In this document: piece by piece, positions 16,240-20,832 of the stretch
Numbering within the stretch: position 1 is the stretch's first letter
Layout of the letters: the number at the start of each line of letters is the position of its first letter
NCBI GenBank assembly: GCA_937863205.1
Contig: CALMGA010000134.1
Span: forward strand, 1 to 20,832
Length of the DNA: 20,832 bases
From: an uncultured Beijerinckiaceae bacterium
GTDB taxonomy: Bacteria > Pseudomonadota > Alphaproteobacteria > Rhizobiales > Beijerinckiaceae
Reading direction: 5' to 3'
Notes under the pieces: generated by a model
What the model saw: only the letters and a program-made list of their open reading frames with translations
Databases searched by the model: none
What the model was told of the DNA's origin: nothing
Translations under genes and position numbers: made by a program

Positions 16240-16531
16240 GCGGCATGAGCATCCAGCGCCGGTCGGACCGACGATGTCCCAGGCTCCTTGCCATGGCGGT
16301 CGCCACGTCATGCGCTACGGCCGAAGTTGCGCTGGCTTCTCAACCGGACCAGCAGCACATCATGATCGTCGTCGCGACATCGGGTGCGGCATGAGCATCC
16401 AGCGCCGGTCGGACCGACGATGTCCCAGGCTCCTTGCCATGGCGGTCGCCACGTCATGCGCTACGGCCGAAGTTGCGCTGGCTTCTCAACCGGACCAGCA
16501 GCACATCATGATCGTCGTCGCGACATCGGGT
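16240..16531 (+). repeat. perfect 146-bp tandem duplication
   Basis: Positions 16240-16385 and 16386-16531 are identical at all 146 bases by direct comparison. The unit covers the start codon, signal sequence and first mature residues of the small-protein gene that continues to 16669. Because 146 is not a multiple of three, the first copy is cut off in the second. Lack of any mismatch suggests a recent event, or an assembly error. Confidence 0.97.
16245..16394 (+). pseudogene. truncated duplicate of the small secreted-protein gene
   Basis: The first copy of the 146-bp unit starts with the same ATG context and gives 49 residues. Forty-seven are shared with the intact gene (signal sequence, then SQPDQQHIMIVVATSG), and the last two Ala codons lead to a TGA at 16392-16394. 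That TGA overlaps the ATG of the intact copy as ATGA, so ribosomes finishing here could restart on the real gene. It would be exported as a peptide of under 20 residues, if at all. Confidence 0.6.
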
Positions 16532-16669
16532 CCGGCCAACGCTGGCACGGGTGTGGCCATGACGCGTCTGGTGTTCCCGTCAGAACAGGCCTGTCACAAG
16601 GCCGCGCGAATCCTTGAGGGCAGCATACCCGGCGGAGCCATTGTCGCGCGATGCATACCGACGAGGTGA
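16391..16669 (+). CDS. small secreted protein of unknown function (intact copy)
   Basis: This gene encodes 92 residues. A long basic n-region (MSIQRRSDRRCPRLLAM) and hydrophobic core end near ALA, followed by the mature part SQPDQQHIMIVVATSGPAN, MTRLVFPSEQACHKAARILE and GAIVARCIPTR. Two mature Cys residues could form a disulfide. The ATG at 16439 is an alternative start with an AGG upstream and a shorter signal. No family is recognised. The upstream region is itself part of the tandem duplication, so the original promoter and ribosome site now sit ahead of the truncated copy at 16245. Confidence 0.6.
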   Translation: MSIQRRSDRRCPRLLAMAVATSCATAEVALASQPDQQHIMIVVATSGPANAGTGVAMTRLVFPSEQACHKAARILEGSIPGGAIVARCIPTR

Positions 16670-16869
16670 CGAGAGGGGCTCGTCGTAAGAATGCGAAGGC
16701 GCGGCCACGGACCGACAAGCGTGAGCTGAAACGTTAAAACAGCCCCACCGGCCGGAGTTAGCGGGGCGCGACGACGCTGAGAAATGGAAAAAACGTCAAC
16801 TCCCATTTGGGTGTTGCTCGAGGCACACGTTTTGCGCTTTCTCGAATCCGTCTCTCAGCACGAGGTTGC

Positions 16870-17037
16870 ATGGATAAGGGTCAGCGGAGCGACAGTGCCC
16901 AGATGCGGAAACCGAGCATCGGGCCCGCTGTCATCGTCGGCGCCGGGCTGCTCGGCCTGATGCTCGCCCTTTACGGTGTGATGGGCTGGGCGGCCTTCAG
17001 GGTTGCTGGGCTGGTCTGGGGGTGGTTGTGGTCGTAA
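16870..17037 (+). CDS. small membrane protein of unknown function
   Basis: The ATG at 16870 has GAGG four bases upstream and encodes 55 residues. A polar, charged N-terminus (MDKGQRSDSAQMRKPSIGP) precedes about 35 hydrophobic residues (AVIVGAGLLGLMLALYGVMG, AAFRVAGLVWGWLWS), enough for one long or two short membrane helices. The frame stays open upstream to 16807 with an alternative GTG or ATG start but no ribosome site. No family is recognised. It converges with the next gene, and only 24 bp separate the stops. The region 16670-16869 ahead of it holds nothing else I can support. Confidence 0.5.
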   Translation: MDKGQRSDSAQMRKPSIGPAVIVGAGLLGLMLALYGVMGWAAFRVAGLVWGWLWS

Positions 17038-17061
17038 GCGGCGCGCCGGTGGTCGGCCGCC

Positions 17062-17220
17062 TCACAGCCCCGCGTCGCCGCTCTCCATCGTCGCCGGCAT
17101 CAGCTCGCGCGGCTCGGCCTTGATCTCCGGCGCCCGGGCGATCAGCACCGCGAAAGCGATAAGCGACGGTAGGATGGTCGCGATCGCGCCGAAGGCGACG
17201 CCGTCCCAGAAACCGTGCAT
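17062..17220 (-). CDS. 52-residue membrane microprotein, paralogue of the one at 19949-20089
   Basis: The ATG at 17220 has a strong GGAGG six bases upstream. The product starts MHGFWDGVAFGAIATILPSL, continues IAFAVLIARAPEIKAEPREL and ends MESGDAGL. One membrane helix covers about residues 8-28, followed by a short charged tail. The pattern FW.G..FG.I.T.LPSL.AFA.L..RAPE, ending near ESG, recurs in the protein at 19949-20089, so this is a genuine family in this genome. I know no function for it. Confidence 0.75.
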   Translation of the reverse strand: MHGFWDGVAFGAIATILPSLIAFAVLIARAPEIKAEPRELMPATMESGDAGL

Positions 17221-17272
17221 AATGTTCCTCCAGCAGGACTCGCCCTCGTTGCGAGAACGAACCTATCATAAG

Positions 17273-17694
17273 CTAAGTTCCGCAGCCACCAGCTTGTCTT
17301 CCGAAGTTCGAGGGGCAGCGCTTCAGCTGCACAACAACCGCGCCGCGATCGGGTTTGCGCGAACACCACTGGACTATCGGCCTGCAGCGGCACCGTCGTG
17401 CAGCCCGGAGCTGCCATGATTGCAGGATCAGGAATTGGACCGAGGCCGGGCAGAAGGCGCATGGCGGCAAAGATGCCGGACTGCGCCCGCCCACTGGCAC
17501 GTCGTCACCTTGCGCATCGGTGGTAGTGTGCCCCGTCGGCAAGGGCTTGATGCCGGAGAAGTTCATCGACATCAGCATGTCGCTTGGAACAGTTTGTCAA
17601 CCGGCATGATGGTGGCGGTTGTAGTATCGGGCGGTGGCAGGCTTGCGGGCATGTCAACGGCAGTGATGGTGGCAACGTCGAAGGCGGGGACCTC
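17273..17694. other. stretch without a supported gene
   Basis: Open frames exist on both strands but none shows a family motif. The minus-strand frame immediately following the stop of the ORF at 17695-17847 stays open for 40 more codons to a TGA at 17574-17572, which may be the 3' half of an interrupted gene. A further minus-strand frame (start at 17578) contains the Cys-rich piece PPCAFCPASV but has no ribosome site. I see no RNA gene. Confidence 0.4.
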
Positions 17695-17847
17695 TCAGTC
17701 AAGCACCAGCCGGCTGGCTCTCACCGCAAGCTCGACGCTGAGCACGGTCGCCGGTGTGCCGATCCGGTAGACGTCGAGCGAGCGCGGCCACACGGTCTTC
17801 AGCGCTGACAAGCCGGTGCCGGGATTGCGTTCATGATGGCTTCTCAC
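17695..17847 (-). CDS. 50-codon ORF coupled to the GH5 gene by a GTGA overlap
   Basis: A GTG at 17847 overlaps the TGA of the upstream GH5 gene (GTGA), which is typical of translational coupling. The 50-residue product includes NPGTGLSALKTVWPRSLDVY and VLSVELAVRASRLVLD. Third codon positions are almost all G or C, as in real genes here. There is no signal peptide and no recognised family. The frame continues past its TGA for 40 codons (including EVPAFDVATITAVDMPASLP), so this may be a 90-codon gene broken by a nonsense mutation. Confidence 0.4.
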   Translation of the reverse strand: MRSHHERNPGTGLSALKTVWPRSLDVYRIGTPATVLSVELAVRASRLVLD

Positions 17848-18860
17848 CTGAACCGCTTAAGAAGTTCTAACTGGGGTGAGGAACGGTTGCCGGTAGGCTC
17901 CACGGTGAACATGTAGCTTCCCATCCAGGGACCGCCTGTCCAATAGGTCCAGCCGAGCCAGACGTCGCGGTTCGCCTTCAGGTAGGCCAGCATGGCCTCG
18001 CCTTCGCGCAACGCTTCCGGTGTCGCCGCGAAGCCGAACTCGCCGAGGTAACCGGTCACACGGTGCTGACGCGCCCAGGCGGTGAAGGCGGCGAGGCGAG
18101 TCGCACCGGCACCCGGGACGACCTGCGCCGAGGTGCCCGAACTGTTGGCGTCGAGATACTGGTGGACCTCGAAAGCGATGTGGCGTGCAGGGTCGATGAC
18201 ACCGATCATGACGGCGGCATTGTCGCTTCCCGTCCACGAGTGCGCGCCGTCCCAGTAGCTTCCGGGGACCAGGACGAGCTGCTTGGCGCCGGCTTGCCGG
18301 ATGGCTGCGATCCCGGCGTTGGCGGCTCCGAGCCACTCCTTGGCATCCTGCGCGTTGGGCTCGTTCATCAATCCGAAGATCACGTTGGGCCGGTCGCGCA
18401 GACTGCTGGCGACCGCACGCCAGAATGCGATGAACTCCTCCGTCGCCTTCTCGCTGCGCCCGACGAGCCCGGAAGGCATCGAGCCGTACTGGTGCAGGTC
18501 GATGATGACGTCGGAGGCGCGCTGCGCCGCGTGATCGATCAGGGCTGACAAGGCGCGCCAGTCCGCGCTCTCCGTCGCGACGCGTGCGCCGGATGCGTCG
18601 AGCAGGCGCCGGCTCAGCACGGGAACGCGGAACGTCCGCAAGCCGACCGCAGCGAAAGCGTCGATCTCCGCCGCTGTTGGGTAGGTGTAGTCGAAATGAA
18701 GGCGGCTGCTGTTCGGGTTGAACTCCGCTCCGGCAAGATTGACGCCGGTCAGCTGCGGCGAGCGATCAGCCGATGCGGAGCCGGCGCTGAGGGCAGGCCA
18801 GGTCGTTAGCAGGATGGAGAAAATACCAGCAATGAATCTTCCCAATGCCCATCTCTCCAT
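17844..18860 (-). CDS. secreted glycoside hydrolase family 5 (cellulase-like)
   Basis: From the ATG at 18860 this gives 338 residues. AGAGGA lies just upstream and a signal peptide begins there (LGRFIAGIFSILLTTWPALS then AGSASA). The GH5 TIM barrel shows GVNLAGAEF, LRTFRVPVLSRRL, VIIDLHQYGS, LMNEPNA with acid/base Glu167, HIAFEVHQYLD, YLGEFGF with nucleophile Glu274, and WLGWTYWTGGPWMGSY. This set of motifs places it among retaining endo-beta-glucanases and related glycanases. An exported GH5 beside an EPS cluster often trims or releases the polymer, as BcsZ-type endoglucanases do for cellulose synthases, though here the substrate is unknown. The frame extends upstream to 18965, but that part looks non-coding. 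The following small ORF starts within its stop codon. Confidence 0.92.
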   Translation of the reverse strand: MERWALGRFIAGIFSILLTTWPALSAGSASADRSPQLTGVNLAGAEFNPNSSRLHFDYTYPTAAEIDAFAAVGLRTFRVPVLSRRLLDASGARVATESADWRALSALIDHAAQRASDVIIDLHQYGSMPSGLVGRSEKATEEFIAFWRAVASSLRDRPNVIFGLMNEPNAQDAKEWLGAANAGIAAIRQAGAKQLVLVPGSYWDGAHSWTGSDNAAVMIGVIDPARHIAFEVHQYLDANSSGTSAQVVPGAGATRLAAFTAWARQHRVTGYLGEFGFAATPEALREGEAMLAYLKANRDVWLGWTYWTGGPWMGSYMFTVEPTGNRSSPQLELLKRFR

Positions 18861-19198
18861 CGATCCTCTGCTTTCATCGAGACGCCCAGGCCGACCCGGA
18901 TTGAGGCTGTCAGCTTCGCATAGGCGATCCCGTCTTGGAACAGCGATGAGGTGCGAATGGATCAAGGCGGTAGGCGTGAGATCGTTGCGCCGGACAATTG
19001 CGTACCGCGAAGGACGTGGGCAACGAGGCGCTGCGATTCAGCGCGACGGAACTGTCATCGGAAGCTTCATCTTTTTCTGGTGCGCAAGCCTTACTGCCAG
19101 CAGGTGTCGGTGCAAGCCCGCGGAATCGCGTGCGCATCAGCATCCTTGCCGTGGATACGACGTTTCCGACGTCGAAGTCTGAGTGAGGTTCAAGCGCG
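18861..19198. other. gap between divergent genes, no supported gene
   Basis: This stretch separates the GH5 gene (minus) from the small secreted protein at 19199 (plus) and must contain both promoters. Short open frames on the plus strand (for example a TTG-started one at 18998-19186) carry no ribosome site or motif. No repeat or RNA gene was seen by eye. Confidence 0.4.
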
Positions 19199-19459
19199 AT
19201 GAAAATAGCGGCTCTTCTTTTCATCTTCGGCATGCTGTTCGTGGCTGCAACAGCGCGGGCGCAAGACGGTGCAGCGAGCGAAAAAGGAGCGGTGTCGTCG
19301 ACCGATCCCGGCTACATGGTCGGCAATCCTGCTTCGCACGGTCAAGGCTACCGCGGCAGCGCGCGCCCTTACCGAACCAATCCGGCCTCCGGGCAAATCG
19401 GTGCTCCGCTGCGACCGGGTGATCTCGGCTATGGGCCCGATCCCGAGAAGGTTCGGTGA
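19199..19459 (+). CDS. small secreted protein with GQIGAPL-DLGY tail
   Basis: This 86-residue protein has a clear signal peptide (MKIAALLFIFGMLFVAATAR then AQD). The mature part is polar and Gly/Pro-rich and ends in NPASGQIGAPLRPGDLGYGP. The same C-terminal block occurs in the protein at 20450-20785, there as PKPGQIGAPLKQNDLGYSP, so the two are paralogous over this motif. The middle regions differ. GAGG lies about ten bases before the ATG. The function is unknown. The conserved, probably extended tail could be a binding or anchoring motif. Confidence 0.7.
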   Translation: MKIAALLFIFGMLFVAATARAQDGAASEKGAVSSTDPGYMVGNPASHGQGYRGSARPYRTNPASGQIGAPLRPGDLGYGPDPEKVR

Positions 19460-19611
19460 ACTTGAGCCATCGGTTCGACCGCCGCAATGCGTCGGCTCCG
19501 ACCGGTTTGGTAGAAGTGCGGCCGAACACCTGGCCGAGGCAGGGCTCTGTCGATACCGCACAGCCGCCCGTGGCGAATGCGGTGAGGGCGGAAGCGTTGG
19601 TGATCGCGTGA
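19456..19611 (+). CDS. 51-residue ORF coupled to the preceding gene by GTGA
   Basis: A GTG at 19456 overlaps the TGA of the preceding secreted-protein gene (GTGA). The product starts VNLSHRFDRRNASAPTGLVE, continues VRPNTWPRQGSVDT and ends VRAEALVIA. Codons are GC-rich at third positions. There is no signal peptide or membrane segment and no recognised family. A weak likeness to the ORF after the GH5 gene (TGL, then WPR further on) may be chance. Confidence 0.4.
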   Translation: MNLSHRFDRRNASAPTGLVEVRPNTWPRQGSVDTAQPPVANAVRAEALVIA

Positions 19612-19664
19612 ATAAGCTGCCTTCAACGCCACGGAGGTAAGCGGACAGGGTTTCCGGCAGCCAT

Positions 19665-19781
19665 ATGTGGCCTTGGTGGTCAGGCCCGCTGAACCTGATT
19701 GGATTGGTCGCTTTCGCGATCAGCGCTCGTCTTTCGACTTCCAGGTCGGGTGTCCCTGCACAGGCGGAGGTCGATCAATGA
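19665..19781 (+). CDS. 38-residue putative membrane microprotein
   Basis: The ATG at 19665 opens a frame for MWPWWSGPLNLIGLVAFAIS followed by ARLSTSRSGVPAQAEVDQ. The Trp-rich start and single hydrophobic helix, with an Arg and Ser-rich tail, are protein-like, but the ribosome binding site is weak (GGCAG region). No family is recognised. The remaining bases to 19948 hold no gene I can support. Confidence 0.35.
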   Translation: MWPWWSGPLNLIGLVAFAISARLSTSRSGVPAQAEVDQ

Positions 19782-19948
19782 TGCGGGCTTGTGCTCCAGG
19801 GGAATGCGCGTCCTGAAATCACTCGTTGACCATAATCGATGAGGAGCCAAAGGTATTCCACCAAGCCCCGCGTCCCGACAACATTTCAGCAAGGCGGCCG
19901 AGAGTTCATTCCACGGCAGCATAAGCTCGCGAGCGTGGGAAGCGGTTG

Positions 19949-20089
19949 ATGCAACAGTTCTGGAGCGGCATGACGTTCGGCATCATCGGCACTCTGTTGC
20001 CGTCGCTCGTCGCCTTCGCCGCCCTTCTCTCTCGCGCGCCCGAATTGGACGAAGCACATATGCCCGATATAGAATCAGGCTGGCATTGA
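19949..20089 (+). CDS. 46-residue membrane microprotein, paralogue of the one at 17062-17220
   Basis: The ATG at 19949 has GGAAG six bases upstream. The product starts MQQFWSGMTFGIIGTLLPSL, continues VAFAALLSRAPELDEAHMPD and ends IESGWH. It has one membrane helix and a short acidic tail. Identity with the protein at 17062-17220 includes FW, FG, LPSL, AFA, RAPE and ESG at matching spacing. This supports both as real genes despite their size. Function is unknown. The region 20090-20195 holds nothing I can support. Confidence 0.75.
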   Translation: MQQFWSGMTFGIIGTLLPSLVAFAALLSRAPELDEAHMPDIESGWH

Positions 20090-20195
20090 GGCAGGCGGCT
20101 ACTCAACGATTGTCACTGTTTGGAGTGACGGAACCGCGACCCAAACGTCGGATCACACAATGCAGTGACGCCCGGCTTCATAGGGCGATCCCGCG

Positions 20196-20453
20196 TCAGT
20201 CGTTAGTGCCGCCCGTATGTGACATGTTCGGTGCCGGTTGCACGTAGATCGACCGCCCCTCCGATGGCGCCGTAGGAGGCGCTACCCCGCTGCGACGCGG
20301 CCCGTAGACGGCGTCGCCATGGGGCGGGACCGTTCCGTAGAGATAAGGGGCCGGGACCACCACGATGCGCGGCCGCGCTTGCGCCGCCGCCGGCAACAGT
20401 TCCAACAGCGAAATGATCACGGCACGTAGATGTAGCGACGCTCTCACGGTCAC
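20196..20453 (-). CDS. small secreted Pro-rich protein, coupled to the preceding gene
   Basis: A GTG at 20453 overlaps the TGA of the upstream gene (GTGA), with AGGGG just ahead. The 85-residue product has a signal peptide (RASLHLRAVIISLLELLPAA then AQA) and a mature part rich in Pro, Gly and Tyr (RIVVVPAPYLYGTVPPHGD, SIYVQPAPNMSHTGG). I recognise no family. It forms a two-gene operon with the GQIGAPL-type protein. Third-position GC and a clear signal make it likely real. Confidence 0.6.
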   Translation of the reverse strand: MTVRASLHLRAVIISLLELLPAAAQARPRIVVVPAPYLYGTVPPHGDAVYGPRRSGVAPPTAPSEGRSIYVQPAPNMSHTGGTND

Positions 20454-20785
20454 TGCCCCTTTGAGTTCGGGCTATAACCGAGATCGTTCTGCTTCAACGG
20501 CGCTCCGATCTGCCCGGGTTTCGGATTGATGTTGTTCGTCGACGTCGATTGCGCGCTCGCCGCGTTGCCTGCGGACGAACTCGCACCTTGTGACGACGGT
20601 TGGGCCATCGTCCCTCCGGAAGGTGCACCGACGCTACCCGCTGCGCCTCCTCCTGTCGCCGTCGTACCTGCCGAAGAACTTGTTCCGGCTCCGGAAGCGG
20701 CTGATCCCCCGCCTCCTTGTGCGAGGGAACTGGTCGCGAGGCAGACAGCTGATGCTGCCGTGACGATGATGAACAGGATGCGCAT
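20450..20785 (-). CDS. secreted Gly/Ser-rich protein with GQIGAPL-DLGY tail
   Basis: This 111-residue product has a signal peptide (MRILFIIVTAASAVCLATSS then LAQ) and a long low-complexity Gly/Ser/Ala/Thr stretch (GGGGSAASGAGTSSSAGTTA and on). It ends in PKPGQIGAPLKQNDLGYSP, shared with the protein at 19199-19459. GGAGG lies five bases ahead of the ATG at 20785. The low-complexity part resembles the tail of the Gly/Ser/Thr-rich protein at 11659-12459 in composition only. Probably exported and disordered apart from the tail motif. Function is unknown. Confidence 0.75.
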   Translation of the reverse strand: MRILFIIVTAASAVCLATSSLAQGGGGSAASGAGTSSSAGTTATGGGAAGSVGAPSGGTMAQPSSQGASSSAGNAASAQSTSTNNINPKPGQIGAPLKQNDLGYSPNSKGQ

Positions 20786-20832
20786 GATGCCCTCCGACGT
20801 GCCATCCTCGATGGCATGCGCTGCCTTTAAGT

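Noticed and set aside
15755..16390. Upstream extension of the small secreted protein frame to 15755
   Set aside because: It overlaps the transglycosylase gene out of frame and is Arg/Ser-rich. The duplicated ATG context at 16245 and 16391 marks the real start.
16997..17269. Minus-strand frame of 90 codons
   Set aside because: It overlaps the 52-residue microprotein in a different frame. The microprotein has the ribosome site and a paralogue, this one has neither.

Overview
The window is high-GC DNA with alphaproteobacterial features: a BTLCP/LapG-type transglutaminase-like peptidase, an exopolysaccharide (EPS) locus with Wza-, Wzc/ExoP- and WcaJ-type proteins, and many small secreted or membrane proteins. 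A Rhizobiales host, possibly Methylobacterium-like, is my inference; no rRNA or other marker gene is present to confirm it.

Layout. (1) About 1-1625 is a graveyard of insertion-sequence pieces: a possible IS481-type scrap, an IS21 istB 3' end, the N-terminus of an ISL3-type transposase, and a decayed IS5-family transposase with two nonsense codons and an A6 frameshift. (2) 1657-6295, minus strand, is a three-gene EPS block transcribed as polyprenyl-phosphate sugar transferase, outer-membrane export lipoprotein, then a fused GT4-GT26 glycosyltransferase. (3) 6296-7204 is a mostly non-coding gap between divergent genes. (4) 7205-8677, plus strand, is a Wzy/WaaL-type polymerase or ligase. (5) 12748-8582, minus strand, is a probable four-gene operon: small secreted protein, Gly/Ser/Thr-rich secreted protein, Wzz/BY-kinase co-polymerase, and a one-TM protein whose 3' end overlaps the polymerase gene antisense. 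(6) 12960-13694, minus strand, is a PPP-family phosphatase. (7) 13839-20785 mixes envelope enzymes (BTLCP peptidase, lytic transglycosylase, secreted GH5 glycosidase) with a dense set of small secreted and membrane proteins, several under 60 residues. They include two paralogous pairs and a gene whose 5' end lies in a perfect 146-bp tandem duplication.

How it works together. The sugar transferase loads the first sugar on undecaprenyl phosphate. The GT4-GT26 fusion could add two more sugars. The polymerase joins repeat units, the Wzz/BY-kinase sets length and drives export, and the Wza-like lipoprotein forms the outer-membrane exit. The GH5 enzyme, transglycosylase and BTLCP peptidase could trim polymer, open peptidoglycan, or process surface proteins. 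I see no Wzx flippase and no further glycosyltransferases, so this is an incomplete Wzy-dependent EPS locus, with the rest elsewhere or lost. The IS remnants lie about 40 bp beyond the end of the last EPS gene, where the cluster may have been cut.
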